Below, in pieces: positions 35,409 through 44,169 of a stretch of DNA of 44,169 nucleotides (the stretch's first letter is position 1; each line of letters opens with the position of its first letter). The notes beneath the pieces were generated by a model, which saw nothing but the letters and a program-made list of their open reading frames with translations, did not search any database and was not told where the DNA came from. The DNA is from Candidatus Poribacteria bacterium (lineage in GTDB: Bacteria > Poribacteria > WGA-4E > WGA-3G), in assembly GCA_022821065.1 (NCBI GenBank), contig JAJEEK010000019.1, positions 1-44,169 on the forward strand, read 5' to 3'. Made by a program: the position numbers and the translations under genes.

Positions 35409-36401
35409 ATGGCAACGATTTATTACGATAGTGATGCTAATTTTGATTTACTGAAAGAACGCACCGTCGCCGTCGTCGGCTATGGTGCACAAGGACGCGC
35501 ACAGTCGCTTAACCTCAAAGACAGCGGTGCAAACGTTGTCGTCGCTTTATACGAAGGCAGCCGGTCAAAAGCACGTGCAGAAGCCGAAGGCTTAACTGTC
35601 AAGACCGTCGAAGAAGCCGCAGCGATGGCAGATATTGTTCAGGTACTCATCCCAGATGAACGCCATGCAGCTGTCTATCGCGATCAGATTGCGCCGAACA
35701 TGGAAGCCGGGAATATGCTCCTCGTCTCGCACGGGTTCAGCGTCCATTTTGGGCAGATTGTACCTGCTGGCGATATTGACGTCGCAATGATTGCACCGAA
35801 GGGACCCGGTTCGCTCGTCCGTGAAGTATTTGAAGGCGGTGGTGGTGTGCCGTGTCTCATCGCCATCCATCAAGACACGACTGGTCTCGCACGCGATGTC
35901 GCGCTCGCTTACGCAAGAGGCATCGGCGGCACTCGCTCTGGGGTCATTGAAACGACTTTCCGTGAGGAGACCGAAACCGATCTCTTCGGTGAGCAAGCCG
36001 TGCTGTGTGGTGGAACCGCTGCACTCATTAAAGCCGCCTTTGACACACTTGTTGAAGCCGGTTATCAGCCAGAGATGGCTTACTTTGAGTGTCTCCACGA
36101 ACTCAAGTTGATTGTCGATTTAATTTACTCCGGCGGATTAAGCAAAATGCGGAATGATATTAGCAATACTGCCGAATTCGGAGACCTCACCCGCGGACCG
36201 CAGATTATCGACGACAGCGTCCGAGACAAGATGCGCCAAATCTTGAAAGACGTACAGGAAGGTGTCTTTGCACGAGAGTGGGTCTTAGAAAATGAGGCAA
36301 ACCAACCTGTGCTCGGCGCGCTCCGCCGACAAGAAGAAGAACATCAGATCGAAGAAGTCGGGAAAAATCTGCGCAGTATGATGAGTTGGCTCGACGAGTA
36401 G
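35409..36401 (+). CDS. ilvC: Ketol-acid reductoisomerase
   Basis: A 330-residue class I (short) enzyme that isomerises and reduces acetolactate to dihydroxyisovalerate. The Rossmann motif GYGAQGRAQ (24-32) replaces the common GYGSQGHAH form. The beta2-alphaB loop LYEGSRSKA carries the residues that normally select NADPH. The magnesium-binding acids are in [13 protein letters not shown], and in [17 protein letters not shown] in parts. It ends with the normal LRSMMSWL tail. It is 74 bases after ilvN and supplies the step before ilvD (located at 16384). Confidence 0.96.
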   Translation: MATIYYDSDANFDLLKERTVAVVGYGAQGRAQSLNLKDSGANVVVALYEGSRSKARAEAEGLTVKTVEEAAAMADIVQVLIPDERHAAVYRDQIAPNMEAGNMLLVSHGFSVHFGQIVPAGDIDVAMIAPKGPGSLVREVFEGGGGVPCLIAIHQDTTGLARDVALAYARGIGGTRSGVIETTFREETETDLFGEQAVLCGGTAALIKAAFDTLVEAGYQPEMAYFECLHELKLIVDLIYSGGLSKMRNDISNTAEFGDLTRGPQIIDDSVRDKMRQILKDVQEGVFAREWVLENEANQPVLGALRRQEEEHQIEEVGKNLRSMMSWLDE

Positions 36402-36448
36402 GTTTTTCCGCAATCCTTAGATCGGGATAACATACGAGGAGATCAACC

Positions 36449-37576
36449 GTGAAGTTCAAAGGACATCTACTTGACAACACCGTCAAAAGCGTTTATGGAC
36501 TCGCAGTCGCTGATATAAACGGCGATGGTCAACTCGACATCATCGCAGGCTCCACTGGCGAACCTATCATCGCGTGGTACGAGGCACCCCACTGGAAAAG
36601 ACACCTTGTGACCGATCAGGGCAGCGGACATATCACTATTGCACCTTACGATCTGACCGGTACTGGCACTCCCGATCTCATCGTCGGCAGCGGTTTTAAT
36701 CGTGGTGTAAACGCTGCCGGTGGCTACCTCCACTGGCTCGAAACACCGACACAAGACGGACAGAACTGGAAGAGTCATCATATCGCCGATGTCCCGTTTA
36801 TCCACCGTATTGCCCTCGCAGATTTATCAGGAGAAACGGCAAACGCAGCCCCTTTCCTCATCGTCGCCTCCATCCGTGGTGAAGATGGTAAACCCGGTGA
36901 ATGGCACAGTCCCGGCTCCCTCTGGTGCTATGAACTCCCAGATACCCCGCAAGACACAGCCTCTTGGCAATCCCACCTCCTTGACGATTCTCTCCATATC
37001 AACCACGGCTTGAGTATCAACGATGTTGACCGAGATGGACGTGATGATGTACTGATTAGCTGCACGGAGGGGTTAATCTGGTATGAGCCGCCTGCTGATC
37101 CAATGACGGACGACTGGGGCAAATGGATCATCAGTGACCGCGAGTGTAGCGATACTTATGCTGCTGACATTGATGGCGACGGTGTCAACGAGATTTTAGC
37201 GATTGAACCGTGGCACGGGAACAATCTCGTCTGGTATAAAGCCACCGGCGACCTACGTACCGATCCGTGGGAGCGTCACCTCATTGATGACACGCTCAAC
37301 CGCGGACATTCCCTCGCCGCCGTTGACGTTGATGCTGACGGTATACTTGAGGTGATCTGTGGCTACAACGGCGAAGGCACGAGTCTACATCTCTACCGTC
37401 CGGAGGATTTGGCGCATAACCACTGGCGTAAAGAGACGATTGACGATGGAGGGTTAGGTGTCGGGCAGATGCACGTTGTTGATATGAACGGAAACGGCAG
37501 GTTAGACATCGTCGCGAGCGGTCTCAGCACCGGCAATGTGAAGTGGTATGAGAACCAATTTTATAAAAGTAAATAG
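36449..37576 (+). CDS. FG-GAP/VCBS repeat protein
   Basis: A 375-residue protein made of FG-GAP/VCBS-type propeller repeats. Calcium-loop signatures of the form D.(N/D)GDG..D appear as DINGDGQLDIIAG, DVDRDGRDDVLI, DIDGDGVNEILA, DVDADGILEVICG and DMNGNGRLDIVASG. Blades end in WYE or similar (for example VKWYENQF). It starts at GTG 36449 behind ACGAGGAGA. No signal peptide is visible, which is unusual for a calcium-loop propeller expected outside the cell. Such proteins are frequent in sponge-associated and planctomycete-like bacteria. The ligand is unknown. Confidence 0.85.
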   Translation: MKFKGHLLDNTVKSVYGLAVADINGDGQLDIIAGSTGEPIIAWYEAPHWKRHLVTDQGSGHITIAPYDLTGTGTPDLIVGSGFNRGVNAAGGYLHWLETPTQDGQNWKSHHIADVPFIHRIALADLSGETANAAPFLIVASIRGEDGKPGEWHSPGSLWCYELPDTPQDTASWQSHLLDDSLHINHGLSINDVDRDGRDDVLISCTEGLIWYEPPADPMTDDWGKWIISDRECSDTYAADIDGDGVNEILAIEPWHGNNLVWYKATGDLRTDPWERHLIDDTLNRGHSLAAVDVDADGILEVICGYNGEGTSLHLYRPEDLAHNHWRKETIDDGGLGVGQMHVVDMNGNGRLDIVASGLSTGNVKWYENQFYKSK

Positions 37577-37613
37577 ACACTTTAGTAAACACAAGACTTA
37601 CAGAGGCCTTATA

Positions 37614-37706
37614 ATGGAATGGTTTGCAATTTCTATGTTAGTCATATTCCTCACAGGGCTCGGCATAGTCGCTGGAACTGCTATAAGGAATGCCTATAAA
37701 GATTAG
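37614..37706 (+). CDS. Possible 30-residue single-span membrane protein
   Basis: A short frame, MEWFAISMLVIFLTGLGIVA then GTAIRNAYKD. It has one predicted transmembrane helix (about 4-23) and a positively charged C-terminal end, as in small bacterial membrane proteins. GAGG lies nine bases upstream of the ATG. It is followed by an AT-rich gap and a convergent gene. Without homologues this is a plausible but unproven gene. Confidence 0.4.
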   Translation: MEWFAISMLVIFLTGLGIVAGTAIRNAYKD

Positions 37707-37788
37707 GATTTACGTAATAAACTGAAAATGAATTATAGTTGTTCGTTTCCAGAAGAACCCTTTCTTACTGACAACTAAAAACTGGCAA

Positions 37789-38922
37789 CTATTCTTCAAT
37801 TGCCTCAACATTCGCTCGGGGCAGCGTCGTCTGTTGACCGTCTGCGAGTTCTACTCGCAACACCCGCACTTGCGCCTCTGTCTCCAGGTTTTGAAGTTCT
37901 ACCGGTAATTCTGTGACGCGTCCCAATTGCCCGAAATACGGCTCCCGAATGATCCGCACCGAGCTGCCAACCTCCAAAATCCCTTCCTTCTCACTGTCTA
38001 CAGCGTCGGATGCTGACGCTGCATTCTCAGGAACAAACGGAATAACAATCTCCGGACGGACAACGCCAGCACGAATCTGCGTCGCACCGTTGATAGAGGT
38101 TTGCATACCTTCCCTTGCTTTCAAGAGTGTGAACGTCTGTTCCGCCATCGCGATACTCCCGAACCCCTCTGTGATTACCAATGTGATACCGATCTCCTCA
38201 GAACCGGTAATCGCAACCCCGAGTTCATAACCGAGGAGTTCGCGTAGGTCCGCGTCATCAATACCACCCGCAATGATGCCTTTAACACCGTTTTGGATCG
38301 CTTCCTGAATGGCATCGGTCGTAACCAGCGAGCCGCCAACCAAAATATTATCCTGATGTTCAGACAATATCTGTTCAGCCGTCAACGTATCACCGGGCGA
38401 TTCTGCGACAACGGTTAAGTTTCCAATCGTTTCACCACCGATCCCGAAAATACCTTGGATATAAGTGCCGTAAGTCTCCACTGTGACACCTTCATTCGGC
38501 AGCACCTCCGTCACCGTTCCGTCGGTATAGGCTTTAACTTCGACAGGGATAGGCGGTTCACGTAGGATCACCTGACCCGTTACATCCGATACCGACTCAA
38601 TCGTGCCATCAATCGGTGAACGTGCTTGCGATTTGAAAAGTCCAAAGAGTCCTTTTGTCGTCGCAATAATCTCGTCTTCCGAGACAGTTGCACCGACAGA
38701 TTTAAGTATATGTTCCGCAACCTCTTCTGGCGGAACACTGAGTAGATTAGCAACATTCAACAGCTGAACATTGCCCGGCAGGTCCGCCTTCGCGACGACA
38801 TCCTCTGCCTTAACTGTTGCCCCAGCTTCGACAAGCACCTCGCCTTCAAGCGGAAGCCGCCGTTCTTTCTGAATAGTCATTCCCTCGGTAACTTTAAGAC
38901 CGGGGGTATATGCATGCGCCAT
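37789..38922 (-). CDS. Uncharacterised protein with biotinyl/lipoyl-like and KOW-like segments
   Basis: A 377-residue soluble protein I cannot name. Residues 23-50 (RRLPLEGEVLVEAGATVKAE in part) and 98-145 (ARSPIDGTIESVS and TDGTVTEVLPNEGV) look like barrel-sandwich hybrids (biotinyl/lipoyl type) without a visible attachment lysine. The region about 150-270 is a glycine-rich alpha/beta segment (GVKGIIAGG, ELGVAITGSEEIGITLVITEG in part). The C-terminus (318-375) is KOW-like (SSVRIIREPYFGQLGRVTE in part). The organisation recalls RnfC-type barrels but no cofactor motif is seen. The start follows GAGG (TTGAGGTTAATTA). It stands alone on the minus strand. Confidence 0.65.
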   Translation of the reverse strand: MAHAYTPGLKVTEGMTIQKERRLPLEGEVLVEAGATVKAEDVVAKADLPGNVQLLNVANLLSVPPEEVAEHILKSVGATVSEDEIIATTKGLFGLFKSQARSPIDGTIESVSDVTGQVILREPPIPVEVKAYTDGTVTEVLPNEGVTVETYGTYIQGIFGIGGETIGNLTVVAESPGDTLTAEQILSEHQDNILVGGSLVTTDAIQEAIQNGVKGIIAGGIDDADLRELLGYELGVAITGSEEIGITLVITEGFGSIAMAEQTFTLLKAREGMQTSINGATQIRAGVVRPEIVIPFVPENAASASDAVDSEKEGILEVGSSVRIIREPYFGQLGRVTELPVELQNLETEAQVRVLRVELADGQQTTLPRANVEAIEE

Positions 38923-39004
38923 TAATTAACCTCAACTTTAAGATATAGTCCGTTTTTTACGCTGTTTATGTACTGCAGGGTTTTTGCTTGAGTATTTCTT
39001 CACG

Positions 39005-39045
39005 GTTCGACACTCCGCTTGCAGACGGATTTGCGTAAGTCTTAT
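39005..39045 (+). repeat. Copy of the MITE-like right end
   Basis: GTTCGACACTCCGCTTGCAG through TGCGTAAGTCTTAT matches 7796-7836 at about three quarters of positions. It is located between the minus-strand uncharacterised gene and the dioxygenase gene. A clear matching left end was not found, so this copy may be truncated. Confidence 0.5.
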
Positions 39046-39111
39046 ATATTATACCATTTTTCTTCTATTGATGCTAAAATGAAATCAGAATTTGCATAAG
39101 GGGGAACAACA

Positions 39112-39960
39112 ATGGCAACTGAAAGCGTCACTTACAAAACCGGCAAAATCATGCCGACGTGGGAACAACTCGCTGAGATGGGGCGAGATCTCCAATTTCA
39201 CCCAAGCGTCACCGAACAGCCGAAGGTATTAACACTGGAACAAGTTACTGATTTCAATCGCGTCGGCTATATCAAAGGTATCCGGATTTTCGATGAAGCC
39301 GAAATCGGTGAACATCGCCAGTACTTTGATGCCTTGTTGGCAAATGTCATCGCGGCAGGCGGAAGTAGTTACTCAATTATCTCCGCGCATATAAAATACG
39401 GAAAAGTCTATGATCTTCTCACGCATCCTAAAATCGTCGCCTGTGTGAAGGATCTGATCGGCGAGGATGTTATCGGCTGGGGCGCGCACTACTTCTGTAA
39501 GATGCCGCACGATCCGAAAGTCGTCGGCTGGCATCAAGATGCCGGCTATTGGCCCCTCACACCCTCCAAAACCGTTACCGTCTGGCTCGCGATTGACGAT
39601 GCTACCGTCGAAAACGGTGCGATGCGATTCGTTGCCGGTTCACATCGGTTAGGACACCTGACACCTCGGCACAGCACACCTGATGATAACAGCGTGTTAG
39701 GGCAAATCGTCGAAGACGCTGAACAGTATGGGAAACCCGTAGATGTTGAACTCAAAGCCGGTGAAATCTCTATCCATACCGACCTGCTTTTACACGGTTC
39801 AAACGCCAATCCGTCACCGAAACGACGGTGCGGTCTGACTTTACGCTACTGCACGACTGATGTCCAAGCATCTTTTCGCTGGGATAAAGAAGGTGTCGTC
39901 GTAAGTGGAGTGGATAGAAACCGGAACTGGGGCAATCCACCACGTCCTGCTGTCGATTAA
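39112..39960 (+). CDS. Phytanoyl-CoA dioxygenase family protein
   Basis: A 282-residue Fe(II)/2-oxoglutarate-dependent oxygenase of the PhyH family. Iron ligands are H141 and D143 in GWHQDAGYW, and H228 in LLLHGSNAN. An arginine shortly after (R239 or R245) should bind 2-oxoglutarate. Family blocks NGAMRFVAGSH (168-178) and GLTLRYCTTD (241-250) are clear. It hydroxylates a small-molecule substrate that cannot be predicted; despite the name, most bacterial members do not act on phytanoyl-CoA. The start follows AAGGGGGAAC. The family is abundant in Poribacteria-like genomes. Confidence 0.92.
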   Translation: MATESVTYKTGKIMPTWEQLAEMGRDLQFHPSVTEQPKVLTLEQVTDFNRVGYIKGIRIFDEAEIGEHRQYFDALLANVIAAGGSSYSIISAHIKYGKVYDLLTHPKIVACVKDLIGEDVIGWGAHYFCKMPHDPKVVGWHQDAGYWPLTPSKTVTVWLAIDDATVENGAMRFVAGSHRLGHLTPRHSTPDDNSVLGQIVEDAEQYGKPVDVELKAGEISIHTDLLLHGSNANPSPKRRCGLTLRYCTTDVQASFRWDKEGVVVSGVDRNRNWGNPPRPAVD

Positions 39961-40040
39961 TCCAACGGAACGGTAGGTGGAACCCAAATATCTTGTAACT
40001 TGATGCTGTGCTGCCCACACTGAAAACTGCCTGTCTTACA

Positions 40041-40787
40041 TTAGATAATAATTTCTACAAGTTCCGATAAGGCACTGATTTGGAAATCGGGATAAGACGT
40101 AAATCCTTCTGGGATCGGATCGTTATCCTTATTAAACCAGATGATTGGCATAGGCACCTCTTTTGCGCAAAGAATATCAAACGGATGGTCGCCTATATAT
40201 ACCGCCTCTTCGGGGTTCACTTGTGCTCTCTGTAAAGCCATTTGGAGTATTCTCGGATCTGGCTTTGAAATACCAACCTCTTCAGAAGTGATTATAAAAT
40301 CAAAATAGTCAGCAATTTCTACCTTTCTACACAGATCAGGTAAAGTCTTCGGAAAATTGGAAACGATGCCAAGAGGTAGACCTTTCGCTTGAAGTTCATC
40401 TAAGACCTTATATGTTTCTGGAGGCGCATTCCAGTTTTGAGCCGGTCCGTTGATGTTCCTAAGTTTTTTCATTAAACCATCAAGGTCTTCTTTCCGATCT
40501 TTTAAAGCCGTTTCAAGAACAACGTATTCCCATTTCATGTCAAATTCTTCATCAGAGATTCTCGCTGCGCCTTTCTGTTCGTTCATTATAGTCTGAGCAA
40601 TCCATAGTTCACCCGCTTTACAACCTCGTTTTAAGTCTTCCAATTCAACGTCTATCGCAAGTTGCTGACACCTTGCAAGAAATACTTCTTCAGAGGGCGG
40701 GGTCAAGAACAGTAGTGTTTGTCCAACATCAAAAATAACGAGTCTGATTTCGGTTACGTCCATACTCGCTTCCATTCCTATCCGCAT
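40041..40787 (-). CDS. HAD superfamily hydrolase
   Basis: A 248-residue haloacid-dehalogenase-type phosphatase. Motif I is D20-V-G-Q-T24, with glycine in place of the second aspartate. Motif II is S143-N144 (GIVSNF). Motif III is K175 (ISKPDP). Motif IV is D200 and D204 (YIGDHPFDI). A helical cap sits between motifs I and II. The substrate is unknown. The loss of the second motif I acid is shared with many HAD phosphatases that keep activity or have altered turnover. The ATG at 40787 has no clear ribosome binding site; ATG 40763 behind GGAAGCGAGT may be the real start. Confidence 0.85.
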   Translation of the reverse strand: MRIGMEASMDVTEIRLVIFDVGQTLLFLTPPSEEVFLARCQQLAIDVELEDLKRGCKAGELWIAQTIMNEQKGAARISDEEFDMKWEYVVLETALKDRKEDLDGLMKKLRNINGPAQNWNAPPETYKVLDELQAKGLPLGIVSNFPKTLPDLCRKVEIADYFDFIITSEEVGISKPDPRILQMALQRAQVNPEEAVYIGDHPFDILCAKEVPMPIIWFNKDNDPIPEGFTSYPDFQISALSELVEIII

Positions 40788-40925
40788 CTAAGCAGGATAG
40801 CGGTAATTAGGGATATATTTCTACGATATTACAGAATATGTTGTTATTAAAATGATAGCACATTCGGTAGGAACAGTCAAAAAGGATCTGCTACAGCCCG
40901 GGCAGAATCGATCTCCGAATCACGA

Positions 40926-42386
40926 CTATTTAACGTCACTTCTCATAAATGCTAAAACAGTCGCCATAAATAGGAGCAGTGAGAGCAATACTAACAACGT
41001 TAGATCCAACAATGCCCCTTTAAAAGTGATACTTAAGGTTAGTTTTTCTGAAAATTTGGGAATGCTGTTGAAAGCAACCGGTTTTTGGGATAACCCTTCC
41101 TTTACAAAATAGACATGATAGCTCTCTTTGTCTGCGCTGTCCTCTGATTTGATGAATTCGATGAACTGTTGCCGGTAACGCCGCGCGTGTTGGACAAACT
41201 TTTTATGTCTGGCGAATCCTGTGCCAGATAGAGATTCCATAGCGTATTTGTAGATAGATGCCGGAGATAATCGCGTAACTTGTTGTGTGAACGCAACCTG
41301 TGCAAACTGTTTGTTCAGGTGCTCATCGTCAAATCTACTTTTCACGTCGGCGCGTTCGGTTAGATAGCCAGCCCACACCTGCAGTGCCTCAATTTTAGGC
41401 GGATTGTCGGAAGGGGAACCGAATTGGAAAAGTCTTCTATCTGTTTCAAAATACCTGTGATCAATTTCGTCGAGTTTCGCCTGCTTTAGTCGAGAGACTT
41501 CACTTCTGGAAGGCACCTGCTGGAAACTGCTTGCCAACACACCCACTGTATTCGGAATAAGCACTACAAACACAACCCAAATTAGAAGTAGCACCAGCAA
41601 GCTGCTTGACGAATTGGAGAATTGGCTTGAAATAAACAACCCAAGCCATAAGAATATTGAGATATAGACAGCAGAAATGACAAAGATTATTCCGATCCGC
41701 GTCCATTCGCTTCCGTCGAGCGACACCAATTCTGACACGGTGACGATCATTAAATTGAGCAATATCCCAATCAATAGGGGTATCATGAGGGTAAGGAACG
41801 CGCCAATGAATTTCGCCAGAAGCACAGTTGCACGTGACACGGAATGAGACATGAGCAGGCTTAGAGTCCCTGTTTCACGTTCGCCAGAGATCGCATCGTA
41901 AGTGAACAGGACCGCCATAAAACTCATTATCAACCCGATGACGAATGTCCAATCTAATTCTGTGAAATTTGGTAACGCATCATTTTTACGGAACGGGTCT
42001 TGTGGATATGCAAGCGACCAAACGTTTGAACTTGAGTAGTGAAAATTGGGTGCCCTCCAATTTCCACCGGATTCGGCATTCCCAACGACCCGTTTTGGCA
42101 AGTTGGCATCTGCACCCGTGGCGATGAACCCTAATTGGCTTGGTCGTTTATAGAGGCTCCCTGGTCCCTTTACACCTAACTCGCTTAAGTTGGAGCTTCG
42201 CCCTTTCATTGATGCTATGGCATCTGTAGTGTCTTGCGAATATGCTGATATTCTTCGCTGATAGCTGCTGCTCACAAATATGATGGCATTCATCACCATC
42301 AGTGCCATTACCAAGATCACCGTGAATGCAAACCGAAAACGGGTCAGATTGTCAAGGATTTCACGCTTTGCTATTTGCCAGATCAT
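40926..42386 (-). CDS. ABC-2 type permease
   Basis: A 486-residue integral membrane protein of the ABC-2 exporter type. A transmembrane helix near 18-38 is followed by a long extracytoplasmic loop with helices near 150-170 and 200-285, including the coupling segment GERETGTLSLLMSHSVSRAT in part. Another soluble part (about 295-450) precedes a last membrane helix near 460-480. It resembles the gene just upstream, which is a paralogue. SD AAGGAGA precedes ATG 42386. No ATPase subunit is in the window; it may lie past the right edge. The transported substrate is unknown. Confidence 0.82.
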   Translation of the reverse strand: MIWQIAKREILDNLTRFRFAFTVILVMALMVMNAIIFVSSSYQRRISAYSQDTTDAIASMKGRSSNLSELGVKGPGSLYKRPSQLGFIATGADANLPKRVVGNAESGGNWRAPNFHYSSSNVWSLAYPQDPFRKNDALPNFTELDWTFVIGLIMSFMAVLFTYDAISGERETGTLSLLMSHSVSRATVLLAKFIGAFLTLMIPLLIGILLNLMIVTVSELVSLDGSEWTRIGIIFVISAVYISIFLWLGLFISSQFSNSSSSLLVLLLIWVVFVVLIPNTVGVLASSFQQVPSRSEVSRLKQAKLDEIDHRYFETDRRLFQFGSPSDNPPKIEALQVWAGYLTERADVKSRFDDEHLNKQFAQVAFTQQVTRLSPASIYKYAMESLSGTGFARHKKFVQHARRYRQQFIEFIKSEDSADKESYHVYFVKEGLSQKPVAFNSIPKFSEKLTLSITFKGALLDLTLLVLLSLLLFMATVLAFMRSDVK

Positions 42387-42418
42387 GTTGTCTCCTTAGC
42401 GGCGATTTAGAACCCTTA

Positions 42419-43906
42419 CTATAGGTCATAGCGCAGGAACGAGACGAACGCTCCCATAAAGAATAGAATATTTAACACTGTGAGTATCATAATATCTGGT
42501 ACGGCACGTTGCACGCTGCTGCCGATACTTTCGCTCCGCTCTTTAAATCTGGGCATTCCGCTTAAGTCAAGCGGCTCTTGGGAATCCTTTCCGGTGAACC
42601 ATCTACGTGAAGAAAATATTTTTTCATCTCTCAGATATTCGACCCACTCACGTCGATATTGTCGGGTCTGTTCCATGAATTTCTGGAAACTCCCTAAGTC
42701 GGTTTCAGCGAGGATGGCAGTGGCGTTGTAGTAAACGGCTGTTGGCGATATACGGGATATGTTCAATGCCAATAAAGATTGTCGGTTCGGGTTTTCATCG
42801 AGGTAGGCTTTCCGGATTTGCCACACTTTGTCGGCATATTGTGCTCGGAGGTTTTCCTTGAACCCGTAATACCCTTGGACAAACGGTACACCGTCTTCGT
42901 TTCTAAAATGGCTCAAGCTAACTGTTTCTCCGCTTCCGTACGCTGTTCTCGATTCAAGGACCCCTAAGCCGCCCGGATTAGCAGGCTCCCAAGGCAGATC
43001 AACCGTTCGTTCTTTCAAATAATCTCCGGCTTTGCCTCCAAATTCGCCCCACAATTCATCCGCCTGCTCCTTATACGGATTTTCCGATTGTAGCGGGCTT
43101 GCATGTTCCACCAATAAAACCGTTAGATTTGGAATGATGAGGACGAAAATTACCCAGACGCACATTGCAAACACCAAGGTGATAGAGGATCGGTGGGTCC
43201 GAGCCGAAAGGAAAAGTCCGATAAGGAAAAAGAGAGACACGTAAAGTATGGATACAAGGAAGATGAGTGATATGCGTATCCACTCTGAACTGTCAAAAGA
43301 GACATAAGGTGAAGATTGTATCATCAATAAGCCTGCCACAAAACTCGCGATGAGCGGGAGGGATATAGATACCATTCCAGCGATGTATTTTCCCAAAAGC
43401 AGTATAGGTCTTGACACCGCGCAAGAGAGGGTTAATCTCAATGTCCCAGCTTCCTTTTCTCGCGATATCGCGTCATAGGAGAACAGCAGCGCGAGTAGAC
43501 TCATCACCACTTGGAAAATTACAGTGAAGTCAATAGAGGAAAATATATTCAGATATGGATTATCGGAACCGTGGTGTTCGGCAACAGCAGGAACATATCC
43601 GTGCGCCACTGTCACCGTATTCCCTTTCCTTTTCTCCATTCCTTCGTTGAAGATGCTGAGCAGGTTCGGTTTTCTATCAAGCTTCAGTTTGCGACTATGT
43701 CCGAATTCGGAGTATATCTTCACCTGCTTCACTTCATCTTCATTCTCTCGAATAGCCGTTCGGTAACTTTGCAGCCTATCCTCATAATCTCTGGTCAAAA
43801 CGAAGAGATTTGTGACAATCAGGGAAAAATAGATGAGTAATCCCATCAGGAATCTGAAACTCAAGATATTCGCTGTAATTTCTCTTCTAACAATCGCCCA
43901 AAGCAT
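42419..43906 (-). CDS. ABC-2 type permease, paralogue
   Basis: A 495-residue membrane protein with the same plan as the following gene: a first helix at about 15-37, a loop, then the conserved segment SREKEAGTLRLTLSCAVSRP around 150-170 and several helices to about 270. A soluble region of about 180 residues follows and a final helix comes near 470-490. The two permeases are 32 bases apart in one operon and probably form a heterodimer. The start follows GGGGGCAG. Long periplasmic domains like these occur in ABC-2 permeases next to secreted or cell-surface export systems, but no specific role can be given. Confidence 0.82.
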   Translation of the reverse strand: MLWAIVRREITANILSFRFLMGLLIYFSLIVTNLFVLTRDYEDRLQSYRTAIRENEDEVKQVKIYSEFGHSRKLKLDRKPNLLSIFNEGMEKRKGNTVTVAHGYVPAVAEHHGSDNPYLNIFSSIDFTVIFQVVMSLLALLFSYDAISREKEAGTLRLTLSCAVSRPILLLGKYIAGMVSISLPLIASFVAGLLMIQSSPYVSFDSSEWIRISLIFLVSILYVSLFFLIGLFLSARTHRSSITLVFAMCVWVIFVLIIPNLTVLLVEHASPLQSENPYKEQADELWGEFGGKAGDYLKERTVDLPWEPANPGGLGVLESRTAYGSGETVSLSHFRNEDGVPFVQGYYGFKENLRAQYADKVWQIRKAYLDENPNRQSLLALNISRISPTAVYYNATAILAETDLGSFQKFMEQTRQYRREWVEYLRDEKIFSSRRWFTGKDSQEPLDLSGMPRFKERSESIGSSVQRAVPDIMILTVLNILFFMGAFVSFLRYDL

Positions 43907-43983
43907 GATGCTGCCCCCAGTTACGGCGGATGTAGATAGGTTTCGCTTCTACGTCTGATCTCTCCAAACAAGGTTCGTTAGAT

Positions 43984-44169
43984 TCAAAAGTTTTCGGTAA
44001 CGCGCCATTTTTCAAACACTGTTTCCCCAAGAAAAACACTGTGATACTTGTAGGTATACGTAGAGCCAATCTGTAAAGGGTGATATTCTTCTATCTTGCC
44101 GGGAACGCTGTATTCCATTAATTCTGCCTCCGTTGTGAGACCGTTGGCATGTTCATAGCGCATTTTCAC
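43984..44169 (-). CDS. C-terminal end of an unidentified gene (partial)
   Basis: The last 61 codons of a minus-strand gene that continues beyond the right edge. The visible part reads as a beta-rich end (GSTYTYKYHSVFLGETVF). It stops 77 bases before the first permease, so it is likely in the same operon. No family can be assigned. Confidence 0.6.
   Translation of the reverse strand: MKMRYEHANGLTTEAELMEYSVPGKIEEYHPLQIGSTYTYKYHSVFLGETVFEKWRVTENF

Overview
This 44 kb window is a bacterial chromosomal segment at moderate GC with housekeeping genes on both strands. No rRNA, tRNA, CRISPR array or phage structural gene was recognised. Several traits together suggest an uncultured lineage such as Candidatus Poribacteria or a neighbouring group: a phytanoyl-CoA dioxygenase-type enzyme, an FG-GAP repeat protein, PQQ/TolB-type propeller lipoproteins, and many short palindromic interspersed repeats between genes. 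This placement is inferred from gene content and style and was not tested.

Layout. (1) 1-3100 is an accessory patch. It holds an Mrr-type restriction endonuclease and a REP-associated tyrosine transposase (RAYT), both bracketed by paired copies of one short repeat in opposite orientations, followed by a frameshifted secreted protein. (2) 3143-10070 carries an iron-containing alcohol dehydrogenase; a large minus-strand protein resembling a primase-polymerase joined to a degenerate helicase; and a minus-strand lipoprotein combining PQQ repeats, an SH3-like segment and TolB-like repeats. A MITE-like element lies at the 3' end of the lipoprotein gene. (3) 10440-18063 is metabolic: glyA-folC (one-carbon/folate), hppA (membrane pyrophosphatase), a small lipoprotein and ilvD with a clear terminator. 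(4) 18308-22230 has a lipoprotein serpin, a cupin, and a translationally coupled enoyl-CoA hydratase-like protein and thiolase. (5) 22294-22667 is a decayed toxin-antitoxin pair: an intact VapB-like antitoxin overlaps a PIN-domain toxin gene reduced to its two ends. A TPR protein with recent internal repeats follows.

(6) 23954-31605 holds a lactonase-like propeller, tmk-holB, metG behind a consensus promoter, and an AddB-like nuclease. (7) 31784-36401 holds a superoxide dismutase and then the branched-chain amino acid cluster ilvB-ilvN-ilvC, preceded by a strong promoter and a T-box riboswitch with an intrinsic terminator. The T-box leader contains a REP-like palindrome. (8) 36449-44169 holds an FG-GAP repeat protein, a possible 30-residue membrane protein, an uncharacterised biotinyl-like/KOW-like protein, the PhyH dioxygenase, a HAD hydrolase and two paralogous ABC-2 permeases. 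The last gene runs off the right edge.

Functionally, ilvD and ilvBNC together cover three consecutive steps of valine/isoleucine synthesis, but only ilvBNC has a visible T-box. Three genes (15777, 34837, 35409) share a nearly identical leader with the ribosome binding site. The most unusual items are the 1026-residue primase/helicase-like protein without a visible Walker A motif, the REP/RAYT island around the Mrr nuclease, the T-box leader with an embedded REP-like hairpin, and the internally deleted PIN toxin.
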